A stretch of DNA of 64,000 nt from BOG-908 sp965199235 (lineage in GTDB: Bacteria; Pseudomonadota; Alphaproteobacteria; Acetobacterales; Acetobacteraceae): assembly GCA_965199235.1 (NCBI GenBank), contig CBDAQU010000002.1, forward strand, positions 2,418,001 through 2,482,000. The letters are read 5' to 3'. Numbering within the stretch: the stretch's first letter is position 1; each line of letters begins with the position of its first letter. Of the stretch, positions 17,024 to 26,239 are shown piece after piece. The notes under the pieces were generated by a model that was not told the origin of the DNA, made no database searches, and saw only the letters and a program-made list of their open reading frames with translations. A program made the translations under genes and the position numbers.

Positions 17024-17341
17024 CTATCGCCGCGGCAGGAGCCAGGCAGCCACGGCCAGCAGCAGCACCAGCCCGCGCGACGCCGCCAGCTTGCCGTCGT
17101 TGTGCTTCATCTCGCTCATCAGCACCGAGGCCGATGCTGCAGCCACCAGCGCACCCCCCAGATGGCGCGTCGCCCGCGGCAGCATCAGCAGCCCGCCCGC
17201 GACCTCCGCCGCCGCCACGGCCTGCATGTCGCCCTGCGACCAGCCCAGATGGCGGAACATCCTCTCATAGCCGCGCGCGCCAGCCAGCTTGTCGCCGCCT
17301 GCGTAGGCGACCGCCGCGCCGAATATCGGGAAAAGGCTCAT
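17024..17341 (-). CDS. Small DoxX-like membrane protein
   Basis: 105 residues from ATG 17341 (MSLFPIFGAAVAYAGG). It has three to four hydrophobic segments, with a conserved-looking loop YERMFRHLGWSQGDMQAVAAAEVAGG resembling the start of DoxX-type proteins (only partly matching). It has a basic C-terminus LLPRR. It is in the inner membrane with unknown role, nine bases upstream of the DUF4864 gene, so probably cotranscribed. Confidence 0.7.
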   Translation of the reverse strand: MSLFPIFGAAVAYAGGDKLAGARGYERMFRHLGWSQGDMQAVAAAEVAGGLLMLPRATRHLGGALVAAASASVLMSEMKHNDGKLAASRGLVLLLAVAAWLLPRR

Positions 17342-17394
17342 TCTCGATCCTCCTGTGCCGCCAACGCGCATGATCGCCGCGCGTTCGACCCGCC

Positions 17395-17904
17395 GTGGCC
17401 ACCTTCTTCACCGCAGACACGCATTTCGGCCACGCCGCCGCCCGCGCGCTCTACCGCCGCCCCTTCGCCAGCGTCGCCGAAATGGACGAGGCAATGGTCG
17501 CGAACTGGAACGCCGTGGTGACCGACGAAGACGAGGTGTTCCACCTCGGCGACTTCGCCGTGCGCCACCCAAACCCCGGCGGACTGCTGGACCGCCTGCA
17601 CGGGCGCAAACACCTGCTGATCGGCAACAACGATCCGCCCACGGTGACCGGACTGCCGGGCTGGGCCAGCGTCGCGCCCTACCTGGAGACGACCTGCGAT
17701 GGCACCGCACTCGTGCTCTGCCACTACGCCCTGCGCACCTGGCGCGACATGGGCCGAGGTGCCGTCAACCTGCACGGCCACAGCCATGGCCGCCTCAAGC
17801 CGCTGCCGCGCCAGTTCGACGTCGGCGTCGACGCCCGCGGCTTCACGCCCGTCACCCTGGCCCAGCTGCGAGCCCCGCGCCGCCGGAACAGCCCGATCAT
17901 CTGA
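17395..17904 (+). CDS. Calcineurin-like metallophosphoesterase
   Basis: 169 residues from GTG 17395. The dimetal-site motifs are all visible: TADTHFGH, HLGDFAV, LIGNND, LCHYALRTW and HGHSHG. This short single-domain form is annotated in many genomes as a phosphoesterase of unknown substrate and is sometimes carried on phages and plasmids. The following 173 bases to 18077 contain no recognisable gene. Confidence 0.88.
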   Translation: MATFFTADTHFGHAAARALYRRPFASVAEMDEAMVANWNAVVTDEDEVFHLGDFAVRHPNPGGLLDRLHGRKHLLIGNNDPPTVTGLPGWASVAPYLETTCDGTALVLCHYALRTWRDMGRGAVNLHGHSHGRLKPLPRQFDVGVDARGFTPVTLAQLRAPRRRNSPII

Positions 17905-18077
17905 GACGCCGCATCAAGAGTTTGGGACACCATCGCGCAAACATCTCCTGCCCGGACTCCTAATCATCCATGTCATCGACAGCAACGAGGTGTTGTTGCA
18001 GAGCGAGGCGAGTCACTAGGCCCGCCAGCCGCGTGCAGGGCGGACCGTGCGCATAGCCGTTTTCGGACGCGCGGCGC

Positions 18078-20012
18078 TCACGCCGCCGCCTGCGGCTCCT
18101 CCTCGGCCAGCACGCGGTCGGTTTGCGGCGCCTCCAGCTGCCAAGGCACCACCAGCACGCTCACATCCGCCCCGCCATGCCTGAGGATCTCCGCCCGCAG
18201 CCGCTGCGTGCGCCCCGTGTGCAAGGCCGCCTCCCACCAGTTGCCGCCCACCAGCTCGCTCAGGATCACCATCACCGGCCGCCGCGGGCAGCGCTCCCGC
18301 AGGGATGCCATCTCCCGCAGCAGCGGTGCCAGCACGCTTCGGTAGGGCGAGCTTTCGATCACCAGCACGGGCGGCCGCAGCCCGGCCTCGGCCGCCGGCC
18401 GCTCGACGAAATCCGCCCAGTGCGCGCGCAGCCTCTCCTCGTGCTCCTGTGCATCCGGACCGTCCAGATCGGTCAGGTGCAGCGCCACCACGTCCGGCGA
18501 CAGCCGTGCCGCCATGTGCACCGCGCGGTGCGCCATGCGGTCCCATCGCTCCAGCGGGATCACCACGCAGGGGGGCGCGTGGTCGGCCAGGTCCATGCGC
18601 CGCCGGCTGCCCGCCAGCACCTGCCGCTCCAGCCCCGCATAGTAGCGCCGGATCACCAGCAGCAGCCCCAGCGTCAGCGGGATCACCACCAGCGTCAGCC
18701 AGGCGCCCTCGCTGAACTTGGCGACCAGGATCACCGCCAGCGCCGTCGACGTCGCAGCGGCGCCCAAGGCGTTGATCGCCAGCCGGCCGCGATCGGCCCC
18801 GCCGCGCCCGTGACGGCGCCAGTGCACCGCCATGCCGGCCTGGCTCAACGAAAAACTCAGGAACGCCCCCACCGCGAACAGCGGTATCAGCCGGTCGGTG
18901 ATGCCGCCGAACACCGTCAGCAGCGCCCCGGCCCCCGCCGCCAGGAACAGGATCCCGATCGTGTAGACCAGCCGCCGCCCAGGGATGGCGAACGCCTTGG
19001 GAAGGTAGGAATCGGCCGCCACCCCCCGGCACAGCCTGGGGAAGCCCACGAAACTCGTGTTGGCCGACAGGCACAGCACCGACAGCACGCTGGTGATGGT
19101 GACGGTGTAGACCGCCCCCCGTCCCGCCACCGCACCCACCAGCTGCGAGATCACGCTCTGGTAGCCGGGCTTGGCCTGGTCCATCGCCATGATGCCGTAG
19201 CCGTGCGCCAGGTAGGCGATCCCGGCCAGCAGCAGGCCGAGCACGATCACGATGGCCGCCAGCGTGCGGTGCGCATGCCGCACGGTTGGCTCGCGGAACG
19301 CGCCCACGCCGTTGCTCACCGCCTCCACCCCGGTCATCGCCGTGCAGCCCGCGGCGAACGCGCGGACCAGCAGCCACAGGGTCACCGGCGCCCCCGCTCC
19401 GGCCGCCGCAGGCAACGGGGTGACCGGGTGCGGATGCCCAACGCCCACCGCCTGCCAGATGCCCACACCCAGAATGCCCGCCAGCGTCGCGATGAACAGG
19501 TAGGTCGGCACTGCCAGGGCCAGGCCCGACTCCCTGGTGCCGCGCAGATTGACCAGGGTCAGCGTCACCAGGATCGCCAGGCAGAGCGCCAGCGTGTCGC
19601 CGTGCAGCGCCGGCACCGCCGAGGTGAGCGCGCCCACGCCGGCCGAAATGCCGACCGCCACGTTCAGCATGTAGTCCACCATCAGCGCCGCTGCGGCCAG
19701 CAGGCCGGCACGCTCGCCCAGGTTCTCCCGCGCCACGACGTAGGACCCGCCATTGTTCGGATAGGCCTCTATCGTCTGCCAGTAGGAGGCGAACAGGATG
19801 GCCAGCAGCAGCAGGATGATCCAGGTGATCGGCTGCACCACCGAAAGGCTCGCCATCCCCCCCGATGCCAGCACCGCCAGCATCGCTTCCGGCCCGTAGG
19901 ACGCCGACCCCAGCCCGTCGAGCCCCATAGCCGGCAGCCCCTCGAGTGCGCCGATCCTGCGTCCTTCCGCCTCCCGGTTGGCCAGGCGCCGCCCAAGCAG
20001 GATCGTCATCAT
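18078..20012 (-). CDS. APC superfamily permease with C-terminal cytosolic domain, KimA/YdaO-like
   Basis: 644 residues from ATG 20012 (MMTILLGRRLANREAE); the open frame reaches 20102 but the added residues lack homology-like features. About twelve membrane helices cover residues 30-460. ASYWQTIEAYPNNGGSYVVA followed by ARENLGERAG resembles the KimA high-affinity potassium importer group. The last 170 residues (PPCVVIPLERWDRMAH onward) look like a universal-stress-protein-like cytosolic domain. Potassium is the best guess for substrate but amino acids remain possible. It is convergent with the upstream phosphoesterase. Confidence 0.78.
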   Translation of the reverse strand: MMTILLGRRLANREAEGRRIGALEGLPAMGLDGLGSASYGPEAMLAVLASGGMASLSVVQPITWIILLLLAILFASYWQTIEAYPNNGGSYVVARENLGERAGLLAAAALMVDYMLNVAVGISAGVGALTSAVPALHGDTLALCLAILVTLTLVNLRGTRESGLALAVPTYLFIATLAGILGVGIWQAVGVGHPHPVTPLPAAAGAGAPVTLWLLVRAFAAGCTAMTGVEAVSNGVGAFREPTVRHAHRTLAAIVIVLGLLLAGIAYLAHGYGIMAMDQAKPGYQSVISQLVGAVAGRGAVYTVTITSVLSVLCLSANTSFVGFPRLCRGVAADSYLPKAFAIPGRRLVYTIGILFLAAGAGALLTVFGGITDRLIPLFAVGAFLSFSLSQAGMAVHWRRHGRGGADRGRLAINALGAAATSTALAVILVAKFSEGAWLTLVVIPLTLGLLLVIRRYYAGLERQVLAGSRRRMDLADHAPPCVVIPLERWDRMAHRAVHMAARLSPDVVALHLTDLDGPDAQEHEERLRAHWADFVERPAAEAGLRPPVLVIESSPYRSVLAPLLREMASLRERCPRRPVMVILSELVGGNWWEAALHTGRTQRLRAEILRHGGADVSVLVVPWQLEAPQTDRVLAEEEPQAAA

Positions 20013-20130
20013 CGACACGGGATCAGACCTTTCCGGCAGACGCGGCCAAGCAACGCCTCGCGACGCCGCCGGATTGCCGCTGCAACACGACGCGCCAGCC
20101 AAGGGGCGGACGGTGTCCTCGGGACGTGAA

Positions 20131-20265
20131 CTAGACCGGTTTCACGCAGAGTGTCCGCTTTCACGCAGAGTGTCCGCGAGTAGGCGGACCTCAAGCCGGT
20201 CTAGGCCTCGTTTGGCGAGCGATTCTGTCACTCCGACTAGTCCAGTCCGCGTGATATTGCTCTAG
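20131..20265. repeat. Dispersed intergenic repeat family 1, long copy with internal tandem duplication
   Basis: CTAGACCGGTTTCACGCAG begins the element, and a 19-bp piece (TTTCACGCAGAGTGTCCGC) is tandemly duplicated. GTCCGC-GAGTAG-GCGGAC forms a hairpin, followed by AAGCCGGTCTAG, TTTGGCGAGCGAT and the end GTGATATTGCTCTAG. The last bases CTA at 20262-20264 are the stop codon (TAG) of the phosphoesterase gene on the minus strand. Confidence 0.85.
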
Positions 20266-21713
20266 CCGGCCGCGTGCCGGCGCCGCCTGGCATGCGCCGG
20301 CGCCGTCTCGCCGCCAGCGGGTGGAGGAGCCTCCGCCTGCCCCAGCCGGCTCAGCGCGCCCTCCGTGGACGGTGCGTCCGTGTCTCCCTGCGGCGGCAGC
20401 CGGTAGGTTTGCAGCGTGTGGGTCGCAAGCGCCACGGTCACCGTGTCGTCGGGCGTCTTCTGCGCGTCTCCGTCGCTCGCCGGGTGATACTCGATGCGCA
20501 ACTGGTTCGCGTCGGCCAGGATGCGAAGGTAGCCGTAATCGACGTCGTCGTAGTTCTCCAGCACCACCTGGTCGTCGCCGTCCTGCACCACCATCGGCGT
20601 GCGCAGCGGGCCGGTGGTGCGCTTGGTCAGCCGCGTCACCCCGTGCCCGCCATTGCCGGCGACCAGGTACGGCGTCTCCCGCCCGTCCCGGTGGCGCGTG
20701 AAACGCTGGTAATTGTGCGCGTGCGCCGACAGCACGGCGTGCGGCCACACGCCGACGTCGTCGCAGATCGCGTCTACCTGCTTGGTGACCTCGATGCTCC
20801 AGCCATGCTTGTTGCCGGCCGTGTAGCTCGGATGGTGGTGCGCCAGAATCATCGCGCCCGCATAGTTTTCCTGCTTGACGCGCTGCAGGGCGGCCCGGAG
20901 GAAATCGAGTTGCACGTCGTTGATGCCGGCAAACGTGCCGTCCTGCGACGAGATTACGCCGGGATCCTCGAGCGTGTTGGTGTAGAGCGCGATGATGCGC
21001 ACGAATGGAGCCTCGAAGGTGAAGTAGACGCCGGGCTGTACCTGCGCCGTGCGGTTCAGTCCGCCCGCCTCCTGCGTGGCCTCGAACCCGCCAGCGGCGT
21101 TGGCGCAGAAATTGCGCAGGAATGCGTCGAGCGGCGCCGCATCCGTATCGGGCGCCACCATGCCGTCATGGTTGCCGGCCAGCGCCACTATCGGCACCGG
21201 GATGTTGCGGTAGGGGTCGTAGAACTGGTCGTAGTAGTAGTGCGCCTCGCCGAAATTATAGATCACGTCGCCCAGATGGAAAAAGAACTGCGGCGTCGCG
21301 CGTGCCTGCGGATCGTCGAAATCGGCAAGCATCTTGTCGGTCACCAGGTTCTGCGGATCGACGCTTTTGACGTTTCCGGTGTCGCCCACCGAGTGGAACA
21401 CGATCTGCCCGCTGGCCTGGATCGCCGCTTCGGTCGACGCGCCCGCCGACCCCAGCGTCTGCGCCAGCGTCAGCACCGGCTCTGCCCCGCCGCGGGCTTT
21501 TGGAAAGGGCAGGGGAACCAGCCTGTGATCGCGGCCGAGCTGGTCGATCACCTTGTAGGCCGCGTTGTCGGACGGATGCGGCACGATGAACTGCGCAGGA
21601 TCGGGCGTGTAGACCGGCTGCGCGAAGGAGGGCGCCTGCTGCTCGCTAGGCCCCTGCCCCTGTACTGCGCCCGCGTCCGCCGGCTGGCTGCTGAGCTTCG
21701 GCTTACGCGCCAT
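20262..21713 (-). CDS. Purple-acid-phosphatase-like metallophosphoesterase
   Basis: 483 residues from ATG 21713 (MARKPKLSSQPADAG). Metal-binding motifs in order are SVGDTGNVK, HLGDVIYNFGE, ALAGNHDG, ILAHHHPSY and SAHAHNYQRF. The last is the GHxH-type motif with Ala in place of Gly. No classical signal peptide is seen. Proteins of this type hydrolyse phosphomonoesters or diesters; the substrate is unknown. The C-terminus is Pro/Ala- and Arg-rich (PPPAGGETAPAHARRRRH) and the stop codon is shared with repeat family 1, so the tail may have been altered by that insertion. Confidence 0.85.
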   Translation of the reverse strand: MARKPKLSSQPADAGAVQGQGPSEQQAPSFAQPVYTPDPAQFIVPHPSDNAAYKVIDQLGRDHRLVPLPFPKARGGAEPVLTLAQTLGSAGASTEAAIQASGQIVFHSVGDTGNVKSVDPQNLVTDKMLADFDDPQARATPQFFFHLGDVIYNFGEAHYYYDQFYDPYRNIPVPIVALAGNHDGMVAPDTDAAPLDAFLRNFCANAAGGFEATQEAGGLNRTAQVQPGVYFTFEAPFVRIIALYTNTLEDPGVISSQDGTFAGINDVQLDFLRAALQRVKQENYAGAMILAHHHPSYTAGNKHGWSIEVTKQVDAICDDVGVWPHAVLSAHAHNYQRFTRHRDGRETPYLVAGNGGHGVTRLTKRTTGPLRTPMVVQDGDDQVVLENYDDVDYGYLRILADANQLRIEYHPASDGDAQKTPDDTVTVALATHTLQTYRLPPQGDTDAPSTEGALSRLGQAEAPPPAGGETAPAHARRRRHAAG

Positions 21714-21864
21714 GGCGGCACTCCTCCAGGTTGAGCTCGCAACCTCCCGCCGAGCGCTTTGGGGCGCAATGCCGCGATTGCACCGTCGCCGAAACGTCAT
21801 CTTGCCCCGGGGGTGTCCAGCCTCGCCCGGTCTGCTACCCTCGGGCGCAGGCAAGGGGGACGGT

Positions 21865-22854
21865 ATGGCGCGGTTTTTGGTCACCGGAGGGGCGGGCTAC
21901 GTCGGCAGCCATCTCGTCCTCGCCTTGCTGGACCGTGGCGACGAGGTGGTCGTCTACGACAACCTCCGCCAGGGCCATGCGGGCGCCGTGCCGCCAGGCA
22001 CCAGGCTCGTCACCGCCGAACTCGCCGACAGCGCCCAACTCGACGCCGTGCTCGGCGACGGGCCGTGGGATGCGGTGTTCCATTTCGCGGCGCTCAGCCT
22101 GGTGGGCGAAAGCATGCAGCGCCCGTTCTACTACCTCGCCGAGAACGCAGGCCTGGGCATCGGCCTGATCGATGCCTGCGTCCGTCATGGCGTGAAGAAA
22201 TTCGTGCTGTCCTCGACCGCCAACCTGTTCGGCAACCCGCAGCGCATCCCGATCGACGAGGACGAGCGCGTCGAGCCAGGCTCCCCCTACGGCGAAAGCA
22301 AGCTGATGCTTGAGCGCGCGCTCTACTGGGCCGGCGAGATCCACGGCCTGTGTTCCGCCTGCCTGCGCTACTTCAACGCGGCAGGCGCCGACCCGCAGGG
22401 CCGCCTTGGCGAGGACCACAACCCCGAAACCCACCTGATCCCGCTGGTGATCGACGCGGCGCTGGGACGCCGCCCGGAGATCGCGGTGTTCGGCCAGGAC
22501 TACCCGACGCATGACGGGACCTGCGTACGCGACTACATCCACGTCGCCGACCTGGCCGACGCCCACCTGCGCGCGCTGGCCCAGCTCGATCAGCGGTCCG
22601 TAACCTACAACCTCGGCAACGGCGCCGGCCACTCGGTCAAGCAGGTGATCCGCACCGTGGAGGAGGTGAGCGGCCTGAGCGTGCCCGCCCGCATCGTCGG
22701 CCGTCGCGCCGGCGACCCTGCCGTGCTGGTGGCGGGCTCGGACCGTCTGCGTCGGGAGACCGGCTGGTCGCCGAAATACGCCGAGCTGCCGGTCATCGTG
22801 GAACACGCCCTGAAATGGCGGGACGCCCACCCCGAGGGCTACGGAAGCAAGTAG
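21865..22854 (+). CDS. galE: UDP-glucose 4-epimerase
   Basis: About 329 residues from ATG 21865, with AGGGGGACGG upstream. The NAD site GGAGYVGS is at residues 8-15. The Ser-Tyr-Lys catalytic set is visible as SSTANLFG and SPYGESK, and the substrate loop CLRYFNAAGAD is typical of GalE. It interconverts UDP-glucose and UDP-galactose (or the N-acetyl forms) for surface polysaccharide synthesis. The neighbouring GT9 glycosyltransferase overlaps or abuts its 3' end, which supports a role in envelope glycans. Confidence 0.92.
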   Translation: MARFLVTGGAGYVGSHLVLALLDRGDEVVVYDNLRQGHAGAVPPGTRLVTAELADSAQLDAVLGDGPWDAVFHFAALSLVGESMQRPFYYLAENAGLGIGLIDACVRHGVKKFVLSSTANLFGNPQRIPIDEDERVEPGSPYGESKLMLERALYWAGEIHGLCSACLRYFNAAGADPQGRLGEDHNPETHLIPLVIDAALGRRPEIAVFGQDYPTHDGTCVRDYIHVADLADAHLRALAQLDQRSVTYNLGNGAGHSVKQVIRTVEEVSGLSVPARIVGRRAGDPAVLVAGSDRLRRETGWSPKYAELPVIVEHALKWRDAHPEGYGSK

Positions 22855-23912
22855 CATCCTTGCTCCCCGCCCAGTTCCACGGACAGGTCGCCGTCTTCCA
22901 GCCGCGGCCGGGCCTGGGCGACCTGATCTGGCACCTGCCGCTGATCCGCGCCATCGCGGCAGCCAGCCCGTCCCGACGGGTCACTCTGGTCGCCAAGCCC
23001 AGTACGCAGGCGGCCGCCCTGCTGGACGGCGACCCCGCCATCGAACGCGTGGTCTGGTTCGACCACAACCCCCGCGATGGCCAGGGCCGTCACGACGGAC
23101 CGCTCGGGCTGGTGCGCCTGGCGGCAACGCTCCGGCGCTGCCGGCTGGACAGCTGCGTGCTGCTGCACCACAGCTTCGACCTGGCTGCGGCGATGGCCGT
23201 GGCCGGCATCGCCGACCGATACGGCTACGGCTACGGTGCGCAACGGCGTTGGCTGACCCGGCCGCCGTTCCTCGACAGGCCGGCGCCGTTCACCGAAGCC
23301 GCCGAGCAGGCGGCCGCCTACGCACGCGCCCTGCATCTGTGGCCGTTGCAGGAGCCGTCGGTCACGCTGCAGCCACCCCTGGCGCAGGCGGCGGGCAGCA
23401 GGCTGGCAGGCATGCCGGGCAAGCTCGCAATCCTCGGCGCCGGCTGCCATGGCGCCGAGCGGCAATGGGGCGCCGACCGCTTCGGCTGCCTGGCCGCGGA
23501 GCTGAGGCGGCTCGGCTGGACCGTGCTGGTCGCCGTATCGGCCACCGAGGCCGCTCTGGCCGACGATGTGCGCCGCGCGTCCGGCGGCGCCGTCGACTGC
23601 GCGGTCGGCTGGTGCCTGGCCGACATCGCCGCCGGCCTGGCAGAGGCCGGGCTATTCGTCGGCAATGATAGTGGGCTGATGAACCTGCGGGCCGCCCTGG
23701 GCAGGCCGGCCTATGGCCTGTTCGGCGCGTCCGGGCCGTTGCGACACAGCGCAAACATCCGAGCCATCGTCCCGCCGGGTGGCGCCAGGGCGGGCATGAA
23801 GGCGTTGCAGGTCGAGCACGTGATGGACGCCCTGCTGGAGGATGCTGCCCTAACGATTGATATTACGACCGAGCCGAAGCCCGATCGTTCAAGTGTTGAA
23901 TGTCTGTTGTGA
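22815..23912 (+). CDS. Glycosyltransferase family 9 (heptosyltransferase-like)
   Basis: 365 residues if ATG 22815 is used, overlapping galE by 40 bases. TTG 22860, right after the galE stop, is an equally good start because homology-like sequence begins at LLPAQFHGQVAVFQPRPGLGD. The N-terminal GT-B half starts with the PGLGDLIWHLPLIRA motif and the C-terminal half contains GNDSGLMNLRAALGRP, the nucleotide-sugar binding signature of ADP-heptose transferases. It likely adds a sugar to lipopolysaccharide core or another envelope glycan. Confidence 0.85.
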   Translation: MAGRPPRGLRKQVASLLPAQFHGQVAVFQPRPGLGDLIWHLPLIRAIAAASPSRRVTLVAKPSTQAAALLDGDPAIERVVWFDHNPRDGQGRHDGPLGLVRLAATLRRCRLDSCVLLHHSFDLAAAMAVAGIADRYGYGYGAQRRWLTRPPFLDRPAPFTEAAEQAAAYARALHLWPLQEPSVTLQPPLAQAAGSRLAGMPGKLAILGAGCHGAERQWGADRFGCLAAELRRLGWTVLVAVSATEAALADDVRRASGGAVDCAVGWCLADIAAGLAEAGLFVGNDSGLMNLRAALGRPAYGLFGASGPLRHSANIRAIVPPGGARAGMKALQVEHVMDALLEDAALTIDITTEPKPDRSSVECLL

Positions 23913-23977
23913 CCCCCGCCGATCTATGCCGGCGCGTGAGGCTTTCAGTCGATCAGGTAACCTTGCCGGAGCTCGTG

Positions 23978-24181
23978 CTACGCCAGTTTGAGGGCCGACG
24001 CCGCCAGCTTGCCGCGCTCGCTGACCACTTCGTAGGTAACCTTCTGTCCGTCCTTGACCGTCGTAAGGCCAGCCGCCTGAACCGCAGTGATGTGCAGGAA
24101 GACGTCCTTGCCGCCGTCTTGCGGGGAGATGAATCCGAACCCCTTGTCCGGGTTGAACCACTTTACCGTCCCGATCGCCAT
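23978..24181 (-). CDS. cspA: Cold shock protein
   Basis: 67 residues from ATG 24181, preceded by GAGGAGTGCGTAACT. RNA-binding motifs RNP1 (KGFGFIS) and RNP2 (VFLHI) are intact. The small five-stranded OB-fold binds single-stranded nucleic acid and unwinds mRNA secondary structure. The length is standard. It is divergent from tspO; the 243 bases between them probably carry both promoters and the csp leader, but I could not assign individual elements. Confidence 0.95.
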   Translation of the reverse strand: MAIGTVKWFNPDKGFGFISPQDGGKDVFLHITAVQAAGLTTVKDGQKVTYEVVSERGKLAASALKLA

Positions 24182-24424
24182 AGTTACGCACTCCTCTTGG
24201 AACAGCATCCTATAGACTGCAATGCAATCGGCGAACAGCCCCCGTGCAAACCCATCCTCCCGGGGAGCGTGAGGCGTGGCGTCACGGCTTGGATGCCGAT
24301 GCGACATCGTCCGAGTGGACTCCCGCACGTCTCCACCCATTTGCATATCTCTCATCTGAATCTCTCGTCCGCGACCTCGCTGCCTAGCGCCGGTCGTCAG
24401 CCGCGCAAGGCCAAGGATCGTCCG

Positions 24425-24931
24425 ATGCTGACCATCATCGTTGCTACCCTGCTCACCCTGGTCCTGGCAGGTGCCGGCGGCCTGCTGACGGAAGTGGGCC
24501 CCTGGTACCGCGCGCTGCGCAAGCCCAGGCTGCAGCCGCCGGACTGGCTGTTCGGCCCTGCTTGGACGGTCATCCTGGCTGCGGCCGCGGTGGCCGGCGT
24601 GCTCGCCTGGCGCGGCGCCCCGGATGCGGCCGGTCGCACCCAGGTAGCCGTGCTGTTCGGCGCCAACTGGGTGCTGCATCTCCTGTGGAGCCCGCTGTTC
24701 TTCAAATTCAAGCGCCCCGACTGGGCACTGGCCGAGAACGCGTTGCTGTGGCTGTCGGTGCTGGCCCTGTTTATCGGCCTGCGACCCTACTCGCCGACCG
24801 CAAGCTGGCTGTTCCTGCCCTATCTGCTCTGGGTCAGCTTCGCCTTCTGGCTCAACTGGGCCATCGTCCGCCTCAACGCGCCGTTCGTCACCGGTGGCAC
24901 GAACCGAGCCATCCACGCGCCCACAGCTTAG
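24425..24931 (+). CDS. tspO: TspO/MBR family tryptophan-rich sensory protein
   Basis: 168 residues with five predicted membrane helices. Family residues include GPWYRALRKPRLQPPDWLFG followed by PAW, then ANWVLHLLWSPLFF and the Trp-rich LLWVSFAFWLNW. TspO binds porphyrins and, in Rhodobacter sphaeroides, lowers expression of photopigment genes in response to oxygen. Its position a few kilobases from hemC and the PGC fits a tetrapyrrole role, though it is not in a PGC operon. Confidence 0.92.
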   Translation: MLTIIVATLLTLVLAGAGGLLTEVGPWYRALRKPRLQPPDWLFGPAWTVILAAAAVAGVLAWRGAPDAAGRTQVAVLFGANWVLHLLWSPLFFKFKRPDWALAENALLWLSVLALFIGLRPYSPTASWLFLPYLLWVSFAFWLNWAIVRLNAPFVTGGTNRAIHAPTA

Positions 24932-24997
24932 GCTACATGGTCACGCTTTCTGGACATGGTCCGCGATCAGTCAACAAAATATCGCGTTGGTACGTCT

Positions 24998-26170
24998 TTA
25001 CGGCGTCAAAGCGAACACTGTTCCACCATGGGATGTCGTCGTTCCGTACAATGTCCCATGGAGGTCGAGCAAACCAGCCGCAGGATTGCCGCCGTCGCTT
25101 CCGCCCCTGAAAACATGCAGGACACGATACACCCCGGTGGCCGGATTCAGCGAGAAGACGGTGCCGCATCCGGATCCGGAGCAAGCGGTCGAGCCGCCGC
25201 CGAACGTTGTGCCGTATAGCGTTCCTCTAACGTCGACCAGTCCAGCGAGCGGAGTGGCACCATCGCTGCCGGATTGAAACGAGTATAGGACCCGTTCGGC
25301 ACGGGTTTTGGGATCAAGCGAAAAAACGACTCCGTAGCCATGCAGACCGCCGCTGCCGGTCGTCCCGTATAGTGTTCCACCCACGTCGATCAGGCCGGCA
25401 AACCCAGGAAGCGTGCCGTCGGTCTGATATCCGAAGGAGTGGAAAGGCACCTCGACGTCAGTAAACAGGTCGAAGGAAAACAGCGAACCATCGTTGAAGG
25501 CGCCACCATAGTTGTCTGTCCCGAACAGAATTTTCCCGACACGAAGGAGCTTTGCCGCCGGATAACCGCTATCGCCGAAACCTCGAAAGAGATGCAGCAC
25601 GTGCTCGGTGCCCGTGGCGCGATCGACTGAGAATACCGTTCCGCATTCACCGCTGCTGTAAGTGCAGTCTTTCGCCCCGCCTTCGGTCGTCCCATACAGC
25701 ACGCCGTCATAGTCGATCAGGCCGCCTTCGGGCCTGTCGCCGTCCATGCCACCCTGAAAGGAATAGACAATCGCCTCCGCCGCCGTCTTCGGGCTCACCG
25801 AAAATATCGTGCCGCAACCTCCATTACAGGCGTATGAGCCGCCGTATTCCGTCACCCCATAAAGTGTGCCGCTTACGTTGAGCAATTTGCCAACGGGGTC
25901 GTTCCCGTCCGAGCCGGCCTGGAAGGCATACAGAATAGTTGCGGCCCCAGTATGCGGGCTTACAGAAAACACCGCGCCGTTACCGATAGGGCCGCCGCTC
26001 AGGGTGCCATATAACAAGCCGCCGACATCCGTAAGGCCGCCGTTTGAAACGTAAGTGTTGTCGATAAAGCGGTGGATCACCTTATAGGCCGCAGTCTGGG
26101 CCGGCGCCGCTGTCGCCGCAAAGGATGCCCCGCACGCGATCATATATACCGCAGCACAGTTTAGCACCAC
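24998..26170 (-). CDS. GloVer tandem-repeat protein, secreted
   Basis: About 390 residues from GTG 26170, which follows AAGGAG; ATG-like starts further upstream are not supported. A signal peptide ends near AATAAPAQTAAY. The remainder is about eight imperfect repeats of roughly 45 residues built on GGTLYGTT, GTVFSL.P.TG and VLYSF..GSDG, which is the GloVer choice-of-anchor repeat (beta-propeller-like). Two of the repeats carry a Cys pair (ACNGGCGTIF, ACSGSGCGTVF). Function is unknown; it is probably extracellular. The coding region is visibly more A/T-rich than its neighbours, suggesting horizontal origin. Confidence 0.85.
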   Translation of the reverse strand: MVLNCAAVYMIACGASFAATAAPAQTAAYKVIHRFIDNTYVSNGGLTDVGGLLYGTLSGGPIGNGAVFSVSPHTGAATILYAFQAGSDGNDPVGKLLNVSGTLYGVTEYGGSYACNGGCGTIFSVSPKTAAEAIVYSFQGGMDGDRPEGGLIDYDGVLYGTTEGGAKDCTYSSGECGTVFSVDRATGTEHVLHLFRGFGDSGYPAAKLLRVGKILFGTDNYGGAFNDGSLFSFDLFTDVEVPFHSFGYQTDGTLPGFAGLIDVGGTLYGTTGSGGLHGYGVVFSLDPKTRAERVLYSFQSGSDGATPLAGLVDVRGTLYGTTFGGGSTACSGSGCGTVFSLNPATGVYRVLHVFRGGSDGGNPAAGLLDLHGTLYGTTTSHGGTVFALTP

Positions 26171-26239
26171 TGACTCCTTGGACTGATTTTCAGTCGTTCC
26201 AGGACCGTTTCTACATCGCAGGCCTGGCGCCGGCAACGG

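Noticed and set aside
20274..21734. 486-codon plus-strand frame opposite the purple-acid-phosphatase-like gene
   Set aside because: Shadow frame with Arg/Val-rich composition; the minus-strand frame has all metal-site motifs.
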